Shown: positions 7,802-17,004, numbered from the stretch's first letter. The stretch is 36,370 nt of DNA from Rhodocyclaceae bacterium (GCA_026417115.1 JAOADW010000058.1:1-36370); one strand, 5' to 3'. Program-made: numbers and translations. Notes: a model not told the origin generated them from the sequence alone.

Positions 7802-9676
7802 TTAGCGCAGCCTAAGCTTGCCCTTCTGAAATGCGAAATAGGCGCTTTGATAGTATGCGATGGCTTCCTCGAGCAAGCGCCGATCGATGGGGGCAGGCGT
7901 TGCGGCGCCGCGCTCATCAATGCGATAGGATTCGGCGCGGTGCTTGGGCAGGAGTATCGTCAGCCGTCCTTCCTTGAGATAACCCAGCGCTTGGTAGTTG
8001 GCGAGAAAAGCCCGTTCCGGAGCGGAAGGGGCGAGCAGGGAAGCGCCGAAAAAAAGCTCTTTCCCAGGCACGCCGAGGAGATCGAGGAGCGTGGGAGGGA
8101 CGTCGATTTGACTGGCGAGGCGATCGTAGCGTCCCGCCGACACCAATCCAGGCGCGTAAAAGATCATCGGGATGTGGTAGCCAGCCACCGACAATGTGGT
8201 TTTTCCCGCAGCCGATGCGCAATGGTCTGCGACGATGACGAAGAGAGTGTCGCCGAACCAGGGTTTTGCGCGGGCTTGGTCGATGAAACGTCCGATCGCA
8301 TAGTCGGTGTATTTGACGGCCCCGGCGCGTCCTCCGGGAGAAGGAATGTCGATGCGGCCATCTGGATAAGTATAGGGACGATGGTTCGAGGTCGTCATGA
8401 CCTGCGCGAAAAAGGGTTTTCCTTCGCCATGGGCGGCGTCGAGGCGAGCAAGCACGTGGTCGAAGAGAAATTCGTCGGCGACTCCCCAGATGTTGGCGAA
8501 GCCGACTTTGTCGGCTGGCAACTGGGTGCGATCGACGACCTCGTAGTCATTGCCGCCAAAGAAGGCGTTCATGTTGTCGAAATACCCATAGCCGCCATAA
8601 AAGAAAAAAGTCGCATAGCCATGACGCCGCAAAATTTCCCCGATCGTGGCGAGGTGGTCATTGTGGGGGCGCCTGACGATTGCTTGGCCCGGAATCGGGG
8701 GTGTGCCGAGGGTGACGGCCTCGAGTCCGCGCACCGTACGGGTGCCGCTGGCATATAAACGGGTAAACAGGAGCCCTTCTTTGGCCAATGCGTCCAGGCG
8801 AGGCGTCAGGCCATCGTGGTTGCCGAAGGCGCCCAAAAAGCTCGCGGAGAGGCTTTCGACGGTGATCAGGACGACGTTTTTGGGCCTGCGAAGGAAGAAG
8901 GGATGATTGGCGTACGCATGCTCGTCGACGTTGGCCGACCGTGGCTGTGATTCCACGCTTTGCCTGACGCCGAGCCGCCGAAGAATGTCTTCGGCATGCT
9001 CGCTCGGCAGGGTTGCATAGAAACGGTCATATGGGAGATCGTTGTGCCGCAAGGCAGAAAAAAAGGTATATAGACCGTTCGCCGCCAGCTCATTGGCATA
9101 GGCATTGCTGGAAAACGCGAACATGTCCGGCTCGACGAAATGCCATGACAGGAGAGGCAAGAGGATGGCGGCGAGGAAAGCCGCTAGGCGCGCAAGGGGT
9201 GTGGGTGTCGGTGCGGGACGCGTCAGGCGGCGGCGCTGCAGGAAGACGAGGAGGGTGGAGGCGAGGGCAATGCCGGCCAGCAAAAAGCCTACTGGGTAGG
9301 ATTCGCGGATGTTGCCCAGTACTTCATGGGTGTAGATCAGATAATCGACGGCAATGAAATTGAAGCGTGCCGAGAATTCGAGCCAAAAAGTGGCTTCGGC
9401 AAGCGCCAGGAAGAGCAATATGAAGCTTCCCAGCCAAAAGGCGAGCAAGCGAAGCCAGGGCGCCACGCCTAGCCATCTCGGCGAGGCGGGCTGTAGCATA
9501 CGCCAGAGTAGAAAAGGGATCAAAAGCCAAGACAGCACGGCAAGATCGGCGATGAGGCCGCGCGCGAAGACGGCTGGCCAAATAGCGAGCGGAACCACGC
9601 TCGTGCCGGTGAAAAGAGCAAGCCCTAGCCGCGTCGAAAAGGCAAGGAAAAGAAACAAAACGGCAAATGGCCACAT
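7802..9676 (-). CDS. LtaS/OpgB-like membrane sulfatase-fold phosphoglycerol transferase family protein
   Basis: A protein of 624 residues with about five N-terminal transmembrane segments (first 180 residues) and an external alkaline-phosphatase/sulfatase domain from about residue 260 to 560. Motifs are KNVVLITVESLSASFLGAFG (metal-binding Glu), the nucleophile region SGTRTVRGLEAV with Thr314 as likely nucleophile, FFYGGYGYFDNMN and a late VADHCAS (Asp-His metal ligands). This is the architecture of lipoteichoic acid synthase and of OpgB/MdoB, which moves phosphoglycerol onto periplasmic glucans. In a Gram-negative host a glucan or other envelope acceptor is likelier than lipoteichoic acid; the substrate is inferred only. 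The start is the ATG just before the first membrane segment, with no strong ribosome binding site. It lies 36 bases after the small exported-protein gene. Confidence 0.88.
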   Translation of the reverse strand: MWPFAVLFLFLAFSTRLGLALFTGTSVVPLAIWPAVFARGLIADLAVLSWLLIPFLLWRMLQPASPRWLGVAPWLRLLAFWLGSFILLFLALAEATFWLEFSARFNFIAVDYLIYTHEVLGNIRESYPVGFLLAGIALASTLLVFLQRRRLTRPAPTPTPLARLAAFLAAILLPLLSWHFVEPDMFAFSSNAYANELAANGLYTFFSALRHNDLPYDRFYATLPSEHAEDILRRLGVRQSVESQPRSANVDEHAYANHPFFLRRPKNVVLITVESLSASFLGAFGNHDGLTPRLDALAKEGLLFTRLYASGTRTVRGLEAVTLGTPPIPGQAIVRRPHNDHLATIGEILRRHGYATFFFYGGYGYFDNMNAFFGGNDYEVVDRTQLPADKVGFANIWGVADEFLFDHVLARLDAAHGEGKPFFAQVMTTSNHRPYTYPDGRIDIPSPGGRAGAVKYTDYAIGRFIDQARAKPWFGDTLFVIVADHCASAAGKTTLSVAGYHIPMIFYAPGLVSAGRYDRLASQIDVPPTLLDLLGVPGKELFFGASLLAPSAPERAFLANYQALGYLKEGRLTILLPKHRAESYRIDERGAATPAPIDRRLLEEAIAYYQSAYFAFQKGKLRLR

Positions 9677-9712
9677 CGCAGCGGGCGCGCCGAGTTGCTG
9701 GCAAGCGCCGTC

Positions 9713-9988
9713 TTACGAGCGCCTCGCTTTTTTCGTCCGCGGCGGTGCTTTCTTGGCTGTCCGCTTGGCGGGTTTGGGGGATTTCAGCGAGCGGGAAGCC
9801 TTCGCTTGAGGCGATGCGGCCACCGATGCAGGCGCTGCTTGGGATTCTGGGGGCGACGCAGGCGTGGATGCCGGCGCCGTGGCCGGAATCTCGACGGGTC
9901 TGGGAGGCGCTGCATTGAGCGTCGCAGCAGCCGCCCACGTCGAAGCCAACGCACAGAGAGACAGAAGCCTTCCTCGAGGAGATTTCAT
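9713..9988 (-). CDS. Small exported Lys/Ala/Pro-rich protein, function unknown
   Basis: Ninety-one residues with a plausible signal peptide (MKSPRGRLLSLCALASTWAA, cleavage near TLNA-AP), a low-complexity Ala/Pro/Ser middle and a strongly basic tail (KSPKPAKRTAKKAPPRTKKARRS region) like histone-H1-type tails. The start is supported by an AGGTGA ribosome binding site a few bases upstream and a sigma-70-like promoter at 10012-10039. I recognise no family. It could bind an anionic envelope polymer, and it lies directly upstream of a phosphoglycerol-transferase-like gene, but that link is inference. Low-complexity composition in GC-rich DNA makes false calls easy; the promoter and ribosome binding site are the main support. 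Confidence 0.55.
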   Translation of the reverse strand: MKSPRGRLLSLCALASTWAAAATLNAAPPRPVEIPATAPASTPASPPESQAAPASVAASPQAKASRSLKSPKPAKRTAKKAPPRTKKARRS

Positions 9989-10011
9989 GGATTCACCTGA
10001 TAAAAATGACC

Positions 10012-10039
10012 ACTATAGAACAAAACCTTCAATCGCCAA
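10012..10039 (-). promoter_or_regulatory. Candidate sigma-70 promoter for the small exported protein
   Basis: On the minus strand TTGGCG (10034-10039) is followed after 16 bases by TATAGT (10012-10017), and 23 bases later by the ATG with an AGGTGA ribosome binding site between. The -35 element lies inside the last codons of pfkA. This is a sequence match only. Confidence 0.45.
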
Positions 10040-11093
10040 AACTGGTGCCGACGCGGCGGGCCGCAACGATCCAGGGATGATCGTGCGGCACCGTCTTGAC
10101 TTTCCCCGCAACCTCTTCGATCGGAACGGCCTTGACGCCATCGCCCCGCGCCGCGACCATGACACCGTATTTACCGCGCGCCACGAAATCGGCAGCCGCC
10201 GCGCCTAGCCTGGTCGCGAGCAAGCGATCGGCGGCGCTGGGCGTTCCGCCACGCTGCAGGTGTCCGAGGATGGTGAGACGGGCTTCGAGGCCGGTTTTCT
10301 TTTCCAAAGCCTTGGCGAGCTTCAACGTTCGCCCTGCATAGACGAGCTCGGCGGCATCCGCGCGCGCATCGTCGACGGAAGACGGATCTTGTTGGGCGAT
10401 GGCGCCTTCGGCGACGGCGACGATCGAGAAAGGCTTGCCCTGCGCGACGCGCTGGCGGATGGCGGCGGCGACGTTGTCGATTTCATAAGGGATCTCGGGA
10501 ATCAAAATGACGTCGGCGCCGCCGGCAACACCAGCGGCCAAAGCAAGCCAACCCGCGCGATGGCCCATGATCTCGACGACGATGATGCGGTGATGGCTAT
10601 GAGCCGTGGAGTGGAGTCGATCGATGGCCTCGGCGGCGATCGCAACGGCCGTATCAAAGCCGAAGGTGACGTCGGTGCCCGCGACATCGTTGTCGATCGT
10701 CTTGGGCAGGGTGATCACGTTCAGTCCCGCTTTCTTCAGGCGCAACGCATTTTTCAGCGTGCCGCCGCCGCCCAAACAGACGAGGCCATCGAGCCGATGT
10801 CTTTCGTAGGTGGCGACGATGGCGGCCGTCATGTCGCGGCGTTCGCCATCGATCATCATCTTGTGGGGCTTGTCGCGACTTGTGCCGAGGATCGTTCCGC
10901 CCAAGGTGAGGATGCCGGACAATTGTCCGGAGGAAAGATCCATCGTGCGGTCTTCGGCGAGCCCGCGGAAACCATCGCGAAAGCCGATGATCTCCATGCC
11001 GTAATGGCCGAGCGCCGCCTTGCCGACGCCGCGAATGGCGGCGTTGAGCCCGGGACTATCGCCGCCCGCAGTGAGGATGCCGATGCGTTTCAT
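10029..11093 (-). CDS. pfkA: 6-phosphofructokinase (mixed ATP/PPi signature)
   Basis: Phosphorylates fructose 6-phosphate to the 1,6-bisphosphate in glycolysis, or runs reversibly if PPi-dependent. It has 354 residues, with [18 protein letters not shown] at the N-terminus (phosphate donor loop), [10 protein letters not shown], catalytic [20 protein letters not shown], the [12 protein letters not shown] sugar-binding segment and [15 protein letters not shown]. The donor motif that reads GGDGS in ATP-type enzymes is GGGGT here: the Mg-binding Asp is Gly, and the next position keeps the Gly typical of ATP users. The catalytic loop has the Lys (PKTIDND) typical of PPi enzymes. So the donor cannot be decided from sequence. 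The start is ATG 11093; a candidate promoter lies just upstream. Confidence 0.92.
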   Translation of the reverse strand: MKRIGILTAGGDSPGLNAAIRGVGKAALGHYGMEIIGFRDGFRGLAEDRTMDLSSGQLSGILTLGGTILGTSRDKPHKMMIDGERRDMTAAIVATYERHRLDGLVCLGGGGTLKNALRLKKAGLNVITLPKTIDNDVAGTDVTFGFDTAVAIAAEAIDRLHSTAHSHHRIIVVEIMGHRAGWLALAAGVAGGADVILIPEIPYEIDNVAAAIRQRVAQGKPFSIVAVAEGAIAQQDPSSVDDARADAAELVYAGRTLKLAKALEKKTGLEARLTILGHLQRGGTPSAADRLLATRLGAAAADFVARGKYGVMVAARGDGVKAVPIEEVAGKVKTVPHDHPWIVAARRVGTSFGD

Positions 11094-11106
11094 GGCGAGA
11101 GCCCTT

Positions 11107-11135
11107 ATTTTGCAATCGCGGCGCGCTTGCGACAA
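11107..11135 (-). promoter_or_regulatory. Candidate sigma-70 promoter for pfkA
   Basis: On the minus strand TTGTCG (11130-11135) and CAAAAT (11107-11112) are separated by exactly 17 bases. The predicted transcript would start only a few bases before the pfkA ATG at 11093, so the mRNA would be nearly leaderless. Match quality is moderate. Confidence 0.35.
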
Positions 11136-11188
11136 CCGCCGGCGCGCATCGATTGAGGAAATGGGGGCTTGCATGCGTAAGAGGGCGT

Positions 11189-12442
11189 TCAAGGCGAGTC
11201 TGCGAGCGCATCGGGAAATGACCAGAGTTCTCCGGCCTCGAGCCAAAGGCGGTAGCGCGCTTCGTTGGCGTCGAGCTGGGCTTGGGTGGCCGCAAGCCGC
11301 GCTTCGATGGCTTGACGGCGCGCTGTCTGGAGGTCGGCGAATGCGCCTTCGCCCAAACGCCAGGCCCTCTCGAGGAGACGAACATTTTCTTCCAGGCGCA
11401 GCGCCACGGACTCCAGCCGCTGCCACTGAGCATAGTGGTTGATCGCCGCGGCGAGGGTTTGTTCAGCAGAGGCAGCGGCGCGCCGCAGGGCGAATGCCTC
11501 GCGGGCCGCAGCCGCCTCGGCTTCGGCGCTGGCGGCGCGCGCGCTGGCAAGGCGCGCCTCGCCAGGAAAAGGAATCGCCAGATGCACGCCGATGACGCGT
11601 TCCTGGCCATCGCGCTCGCGCGCGAGCGTCAGCCCCACGGTGGGATCGGGACGACGCTCCGCTTCGATCCGACCAGCCTCGAGGCGACTCCGCCGTGCCG
11701 CGCTGCGCGCCGCGGCAAGCTCGGCGTCGGCGGCCAGGATGCGGGCGCGCCACTGGGCCCGGCCGGCCGCGTCGATGGCCGGCGCGACTGGCGTGGAGAG
11801 CCGCGGCCTTTCGGGGAGGGTAAGGGCTGGGAAATGTTCGCGCAACTCGATCGCCGTTCGCTCGCGCTGCGCCTTGGCCTGTTCGAGCTGGGCTTCGGCC
11901 TGTGCGAGCTGGGCCTCGGCCAGGAGCACCTCGAGACGCGCGGACTCGCCAGCGTCGACTTTCTTCGCCGCAGCGGCGTGCTGCGCTCGCAGGATGGACA
12001 CTTGCTTTTGCCAATCCTCGCACGCTGCCGCAGCGCGTAGCCAGGCAAACCACCGCATCAGTAACTGACGCCGGCTCTCGCGCAGGGCCTCGCGGTAAGC
12101 ATGGCGCGCTTGTTCGATGCCGAGTGCGCCGATTTCGGCATCGAGGGCGGCCTTAGCCGGCAAACGGAATGCGCGTTCGAGACCCAACTCGTAATCGCGC
12201 ATACGCTGATCGGCGAGAACGTCTTGGCGATGGAGGCCGGAGAGGCGCAAGGTGGTTTCGTTTGCTCCGGCGACGAGCCGATCCCGTTGGGCGACGGCGA
12301 TGGCGAGGCCGGCGGCGGCCGATTGCACCAGCGGATAAGCGCGCAGGGCTTGCCCGACCTCATCGGCAGGCGGCAGATCGTCTGGCTCTGCTGCTTGGAC
12401 CACGCCAACGACCAGCAGGCAGGCAAGGAGCAAGCGTTTCAT
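11189..12442 (-). CDS. czcC: Outer membrane efflux protein, CzcC/CusC type (TolC family)
   Basis: Outer-membrane channel of the tripartite heavy-metal efflux pump; 417 residues, usual for CzcC. A signal peptide ([20 protein letters not shown]) is followed by two repeats of long, Ala/Glu/Gln-rich coiled-coil helices. Repeat one carries [10 protein letters not shown] and repeat two carries [31 protein letters not shown], the beta-strand region typical of the family. The start overlaps the stop of the DUF3240 gene by four bases (ATGA), so it is the fourth gene of a czcB-czcA-DUF3240-czcC transcript. Placing the outer membrane gene last differs from the common C-B-A order. Metal specificity cannot be read from this subunit. 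Confidence 0.9.
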   Translation of the reverse strand: MKRLLLACLLVVGVVQAAEPDDLPPADEVGQALRAYPLVQSAAAGLAIAVAQRDRLVAGANETTLRLSGLHRQDVLADQRMRDYELGLERAFRLPAKAALDAEIGALGIEQARHAYREALRESRRQLLMRWFAWLRAAAACEDWQKQVSILRAQHAAAAKKVDAGESARLEVLLAEAQLAQAEAQLEQAKAQRERTAIELREHFPALTLPERPRLSTPVAPAIDAAGRAQWRARILAADAELAAARSAARRSRLEAGRIEAERRPDPTVGLTLARERDGQERVIGVHLAIPFPGEARLASARAASAEAEAAAAREAFALRRAAASAEQTLAAAINHYAQWQRLESVALRLEENVRLLERAWRLGEGAFADLQTARRQAIEARLAATQAQLDANEARYRLWLEAGELWSFPDALADSP

Positions 12443-12753
12443 GCGAAACTCCCGCTCGCGCCGACGGGCGTCAGCCACCAGATGGCGTCGCTGCATGCCT
12501 GCTCCTGGCCCAAGGCCGCAAGCAGCGCTTCGACATGGTTTGCTTGCATGAGGATCTCGATGCGCACGCGCTCGGTGCGTCCACGCACCTGCTCGCCGGG
12601 GGTGGCGATCCGCTCGGGATCGCCATGGCCTTCGACGCGATGCGTGGTGAATGGACCGACCCACTCGGGATGCTTGAGCAACTCGTCGAGTACGGAATCT
12701 TTCAAGGCAGTAGGCAGGATCAGATTGAGGCAGACGTCGAGTCGCTTCGTCAT
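12439..12753 (-). CDS. DUF3240 family protein
   Basis: One hundred and four residues, no signal peptide, probably cytoplasmic. It resembles the DUF3240 family of small ferredoxin-like-fold (PII-like) proteins found in czc/cus efflux operons of beta- and gammaproteobacteria. Features are the opening DVCLNLILPTALKDSVLDEL, GFxxHxVEGHG-like text (PFTTHRVEGHG), the RGRTERVRIEI strand and the closing IWWLTPVGASG. Both ends overlap neighbours by four bases (ATGA with czcA upstream and with czcC downstream), so translation is probably coupled. A regulatory or metal-sensing role for pump assembly is often suggested, but function is not established. Confidence 0.85.
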   Translation of the reverse strand: MTKRLDVCLNLILPTALKDSVLDELLKHPEWVGPFTTHRVEGHGDPERIATPGEQVRGRTERVRIEILMQANHVEALLAALGQEQACSDAIWWLTPVGASGSFA

Positions 12754-15700
12754 GCTTTGCCTCCCCAGCGCTGATAAAGAATCGGCAGCATGATCAACGT
12801 CAAGAGCGTCGAGGTGACGAGCCCGCCGATGACGACGATGGCCAAAGGCCGCTGGATTTCCGATCCGGGGCCGGTGGCGAAGAGCAAGGGCACGAGCCCC
12901 AATGCGGCGATCGAGGCCGTCATCAAGACGGGCCTCAGCCGACGCTTGGCGCCTTCGATCACCACCTTCTCGAGAGGCATGCCTTGGGCGCGCAGCTGAT
13001 TGAAATGGGTGACCAGCACCAAGCCATTGAGCACGGCAATGCCCAAGAGGGCGATGAACCCCACCGAGGCCGGCACCGAGAGATACTCGCCCGCAGCGAG
13101 CAAAGCGAATATGCCGCCGATCAGTGCAAAGGGGATGTTGACGAACACCATCACGGCCTGGCGCACGGAGCGAAAAGTCGTAAACAAGAGGTGAAAGATC
13201 AGCGCCAATGCCACGGGCACCACCAGCATCAGGCGTTTCGCGGCGCGCTGTTGATTTTCGAATTGTCCTCCCCAGGCCAGCCGGTAGCCAGGCGGCAGGG
13301 AGATTTCGGCGGCGACGCGAGCTTTCGCCTCCTCGACGAAGCCGACCAGATCGCGGCCGCTGACGTTGGCTTGGACGATCGTAACACGTGCGGCGTTTTC
13401 GTGATCGACCTTGACCGGTCCGTCGTGGAGTTTGAGGCGGGCGACGGCGGAAAGCGGCACGCTTTCCCCATTTGGTAGCGGCAGGTGCAAATGCGCGAAC
13501 AATGCCGGCGAAAGCCGTACCTCATCACTGCCGCGCATCATGAGCGGCGTGCGGCGGGCGCCTTCGAGCACGAGGCCGAGAGGCTGGCCTTCGAGCTGGG
13601 CGCGCAAGGCGCTCGCGATGTCCTCGACCGAGAGTCCGAAGCGGCCGGCCATCAGACGATCGACTTCGACCGTGTAATACTGCACGCCGGAATTTTTCAC
13701 GGTGAGCACGTCCTGTGCGCCAGGAATGGTTTTGAGCAGCGCAGCGATTCTTTCCGCCAGCGCGTTGAGTTCGGTGAGATCGTTGCCGAAAATCTTCACC
13801 GCGAGATCGCCGCGTGTGCCGGTGAGCATTTCGGAGACGCGCATCTCGATCGGCTGCGTAAATGCGATGTCGATGCCCACGAAATCGGCCATGACGCGAC
13901 GGATTTCCTCGCTGAGCCATTCCTTGTCGGGACGCCGCCAGCTTTCACGGGGAGCCAGGACGAGGAAGCTGTCGGTTTCGTTCAGCCCCATCGGATCGAG
14001 CCCGAGTTCATCCGACCCCGTGCGCGCGACGATGTCCGTGATTTCGGGAATCTGCTCCAGTAAAGCCTTTTGTACCGCCAGATCGATGTCGCGGCTTTGT
14101 TCGAGGCCGATCGACGGCAACTTGGCGAGTTGCATCAGGATGTCACCCTCGTCCATCGACGGCATGAAAGTCTTGCCTAGCCATGGAAAAGCCATGAGAG
14201 CCGCCGCGAACAAGGCTATGGCGCCAGCGATGACCGTCTTCGCGTGGGCGAGGCTCCAGGTGAGGATGGGGCCATACAGTCGCAGCGCCTGGCGCGGAAG
14301 CCAGGGGTCGGCGTGCTTGGCCTGTGGCTTGAGCAGGAACGAGGCGAGCACGGGGATCACCGTCAGCGAAAGGATCAATGATCCCGTGAGGGCGAACACG
14401 ATGGTCAGAGCGACAGGGATGAATAATTTCCCTTCGATGCCCTGAAGCGTCAAAAGCGGCAAGAAGACGATGACGATGATCGAGATGCCTGCGACGACCG
14501 GCGGCGTCACCTCGCGCACGGCGCGATAGATGCGATGCAAGAAGGGTAGCCGCTCCCCTGCCGGATCGGCCAGGCGCGCCTCGATGTTTTCGACGACCAC
14601 CACGGCGGCATCGACGAGCATCCCAATGGCGATCGCAAGTCCGCCGAGACTCATCAAGTTGGCGGACATGCCGAAAATCCGCATGAGGATGAAGGTGATG
14701 AGCGCTGCAAGCGGCAATACGCAGGCGACTGCGATGGCCGCTCTCAAATTGCCAAGAAAGGCGAGCAACAATGCCAAAACGAGCACGATCGCTTCCGCCA
14801 GCGCTTTCGAGACGGTGCCAATGGCGCGCTCGACGAGCGCACCGCGATCGTAGAAGATCTTCGTCGTCACTCCGGGCGGCAGCAGGGGTTGGATCTCGGC
14901 AAGCTTCGCTCGCACGCTCTCGACCACCGCGCGCGCGTTGGCGCCCCGCAAGCCGAGCACGAGACCTTCGACGGCTTCTCCTTGACCTCCCCGCGTCACG
15001 AATCCGTAGCGCGTAAGGCTGCCTATCCTGACCTCGGCGACGTCGCCCACCCGTGTGACATGGGGCGGATGCGCCGGGTTGGCGTCAGGCACCAAGATCG
15101 CGCGCACGTCGTCGAGCGTCTTGATGTTGCCCTCGACGCGCACCAAGAACGATTCTTCGCCGACGCTGAGACGGCCTGCCCCATCATTGCGGTTGTTTGC
15201 TTCCAATGCACGCCTGAGGTCGGTAAGCGTCAGACCACGCGCTTTGAGCGCGAGAAGGTTGGGCACGACTTCGAAGGTGCGCACATACCCCCCCAGCGCA
15301 TTGACGTCGGCAACGCCGGGCAATGCGCGCAACTGGGGACGGATCGTCCAGTCGAGAAGAGTCCGCTTCTCGGCGAGCGAGAGGTCGCCTTCGATCGTAA
15401 ACATCAACATCTCGCCGAGAGGCGTCGTGATCGGCGCAAGCCCCCCCGAAACATCGGGCGGGAAGTCCTTCATGACATTGGCCAGGCGCTCGCTGACTTG
15501 CTGGCGTGCCCAATAAATGTCGGTGCCGTCGACGAAGTCGAGCGTGATGTCGGCGATTGCATATTTCGCCACGGCGCGCATGACCCGTTGATTAGGAATG
15601 CCGAGCAACTCGAGCTCGATGGGCGTCACGATGCGTGCTTCGACCTCCTCGGGCGTCATGCCTGGGGCCTTCACGATGATCTTGACCTGCGTCGAAGAAA

Positions 15701-15824
15701 CGTCCGGGAAGGCATCGATGGGCAGCTCGCGGAACGCGAAAGCTCCAGCGCCGATGAGCAGCAATGCGCCGATGATCACGAGGAGTCGCTGGGTCAGCGC
15801 GAACTCGACGAGTTTCTGGAACAC
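12750..15824 (-). CDS. czcA: Heavy-metal RND efflux transporter, CzcA/CusA family
   Basis: Inner-membrane proton-driven RND pump that exports metal cations; 1,024 residues, the family length. Twelve transmembrane segments are expected and the strongest hydrophobic blocks are visible at the N-terminus (LLVIIGALLLIGAGAFAF), around residues 340-530, and near the C-terminus. The N-terminal RELPIDAFPDVSSTQV is the family hallmark. The fourth membrane segment reads AIAIGMLVDAAVVVVEN (about residue 395-413): it has one Asp and a Glu, as in CusA-like members, instead of the DFGxxxDGAVV pattern of Zn/Co/Cd CzcA. I chose the GTG at 15824, 10 bases after the czcB stop and with AGGA upstream, over an earlier start that would overlap czcB. 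Metal specificity (monovalent Cu/Ag versus other) is a tentative inference. Confidence 0.92.
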   Translation of the reverse strand: MFQKLVEFALTQRLLVIIGALLLIGAGAFAFRELPIDAFPDVSSTQVKIIVKAPGMTPEEVEARIVTPIELELLGIPNQRVMRAVAKYAIADITLDFVDGTDIYWARQQVSERLANVMKDFPPDVSGGLAPITTPLGEMLMFTIEGDLSLAEKRTLLDWTIRPQLRALPGVADVNALGGYVRTFEVVPNLLALKARGLTLTDLRRALEANNRNDGAGRLSVGEESFLVRVEGNIKTLDDVRAILVPDANPAHPPHVTRVGDVAEVRIGSLTRYGFVTRGGQGEAVEGLVLGLRGANARAVVESVRAKLAEIQPLLPPGVTTKIFYDRGALVERAIGTVSKALAEAIVLVLALLLAFLGNLRAAIAVACVLPLAALITFILMRIFGMSANLMSLGGLAIAIGMLVDAAVVVVENIEARLADPAGERLPFLHRIYRAVREVTPPVVAGISIIVIVFLPLLTLQGIEGKLFIPVALTIVFALTGSLILSLTVIPVLASFLLKPQAKHADPWLPRQALRLYGPILTWSLAHAKTVIAGAIALFAAALMAFPWLGKTFMPSMDEGDILMQLAKLPSIGLEQSRDIDLAVQKALLEQIPEITDIVARTGSDELGLDPMGLNETDSFLVLAPRESWRRPDKEWLSEEIRRVMADFVGIDIAFTQPIEMRVSEMLTGTRGDLAVKIFGNDLTELNALAERIAALLKTIPGAQDVLTVKNSGVQYYTVEVDRLMAGRFGLSVEDIASALRAQLEGQPLGLVLEGARRTPLMMRGSDEVRLSPALFAHLHLPLPNGESVPLSAVARLKLHDGPVKVDHENAARVTIVQANVSGRDLVGFVEEAKARVAAEISLPPGYRLAWGGQFENQQRAAKRLMLVVPVALALIFHLLFTTFRSVRQAVMVFVNIPFALIGGIFALLAAGEYLSVPASVGFIALLGIAVLNGLVLVTHFNQLRAQGMPLEKVVIEGAKRRLRPVLMTASIAALGLVPLLFATGPGSEIQRPLAIVVIGGLVTSTLLTLIMLPILYQRWGGKA

Positions 15825-15834
15825 TCTGGCAATC

Positions 15835-16917
15835 CTATCCTTCCTGGGCGCCGAGGCCGAGCCATTTCGCTTTGAGCGCGGCGGCGCCACGGATCGCGAT
15901 CCTTGCGCCGTCGGGCAACTCGGCGAGGATGTTCATCATGCCGTCCGCCTCGTCAATCACAGTCACGGCAACGGGGCGAAAGCCCTCCGCCTCGGCGACG
16001 AATATCCAGTTTTGCTCACGGTGACGCACAACCGCGGTCGCCGGCACGCGCCAAGCCGCCTTTGCGGCGTGCTTGGCCGGCGCGATCTCGACCTGGACGA
16101 ACTGGAACGGTTTGACGCAGCCCTTGGGGCGCGCGAGCTCGGCGCGGATCAGCAGCGATTGACTGGCTGCCTGCACATGGGGGGCGACCACTGTGATTTT
16201 TGCGGGCGCATCGCATCCGGGCACACGCACGCCATCGCCGGGCCCGATGCCGCGGGCCTGCACCGGAGTGGCCTGTATCTCGAGCCAGAGAGGCGCTAGG
16301 CGCGCGAGTCTGACGAGGGGTGTCATGGCGTCGACGCGCTGGCCCGGCGCCACGCTGGTGTCAAGCACGACGCCGTCGAACGGCGCACGCAATTCGACAC
16401 CGCCGAGCACAGGCGGCCGATCGCTGCTCGGCTCGGCCAACCCCGCCTGTCTCAACGCGGTGCGCTTTTCGGCCGCCAATGCCTGGGCTTGTTCGGCCGC
16501 TGCGCGTGTTTCGGAGAGGCGCCCTGCCGAGATGAGCCCTTCGGCGAAGAGCGACTCATCCCGGCGCAATTTTTCCATAGCCAGGCGCGCTTGGGTTTGA
16601 GCGGCGAGGAAAGCGCTCTGGAGCTCGGGCAATTGCCCCCCCTGTAGGCGCAGCAAGGGCTGCCCTTTTTTCACTGCCTCTCCAGAGGCGACGCGCAGGT
16701 GGGTCACCATGGCCGGCACCGCGGAAGCCATCACCTCGATTTGCGCAGGGGGCACGACCACTTGGGCGGGTAATCGTACACTGCTCGCCACGGGGATGGC
16801 AGCGACGCTGTCCACGACGACCCCCATACGCTGGGCTTGTTCTGCGCGCAACGGAATCTCCGCGGCGCGCACCGGGCATAGAACGATCAAGCAGCAGGCG
16901 ATCCACCCTTTTCGCAT
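15835..16917 (-). CDS. czcB: Periplasmic adaptor (membrane fusion protein), CzcB/CusB type
   Basis: Adaptor linking the RND pump to the outer membrane channel; 360 residues. A cleavable signal peptide (RKGWIACCLIVLCPVRAAE) is followed by an N-terminal beta strand, barrel-sandwich lipoyl-like halves (VTHLRVASGEAVKKGQPLLRLQG and VELRAPFDGVVLDTSVAPGQRV), an alpha-hairpin between them (about residues 100-165), a beta-barrel (LWLEIQATPVQARGIGPGDGV) and a membrane-proximal C-terminal domain. No His-rich N-terminal metal-binding extension is present. It is the first gene of the czcB-czcA-DUF3240-czcC operon. The 156 bases upstream hold an inverted repeat but no convincing promoter. Confidence 0.9.
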   Translation of the reverse strand: MRKGWIACCLIVLCPVRAAEIPLRAEQAQRMGVVVDSVAAIPVASSVRLPAQVVVPPAQIEVMASAVPAMVTHLRVASGEAVKKGQPLLRLQGGQLPELQSAFLAAQTQARLAMEKLRRDESLFAEGLISAGRLSETRAAAEQAQALAAEKRTALRQAGLAEPSSDRPPVLGGVELRAPFDGVVLDTSVAPGQRVDAMTPLVRLARLAPLWLEIQATPVQARGIGPGDGVRVPGCDAPAKITVVAPHVQAASQSLLIRAELARPKGCVKPFQFVQVEIAPAKHAAKAAWRVPATAVVRHREQNWIFVAEAEGFRPVAVTVIDEADGMMNILAELPDGARIAIRGAAALKAKWLGLGAQEG

Positions 16918-17004
16918 TCAATCGGCTCCTGGCGTTGAGCGTCCATCATAGTATGTTTGGCAGCCCCATGAGCACCGCGGCGGGCCGGCCTACCTGCCGT
17001 GCCT

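Noticed and set aside
7795..7812. Rho-independent terminator after trkH or the sulfatase gene
   Set aside because: The stem is only six bases and no T-run follows on either strand.
7751..8758. 335-codon plus-strand frame opposite the sulfatase-fold gene
   Set aside because: The minus strand carries membrane segments and sulfatase motifs. The plus-strand translation has no recognisable family and starts in the convergent gap.
11094..11426. N-terminal extension of phosphofructokinase to 11426
   Set aside because: The family begins at the [14 protein letters not shown] segment encoded from 11093. The extension overlaps czcC and has no phosphofructokinase-like text.
15825..15890. Upstream start of CzcA at 15890
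   Set aside because: It would overlap the czcB 3' end by 56 bases and add a polar Arg/Ser tail unlike the family. The GTG at 15824 places the first membrane segment normally.
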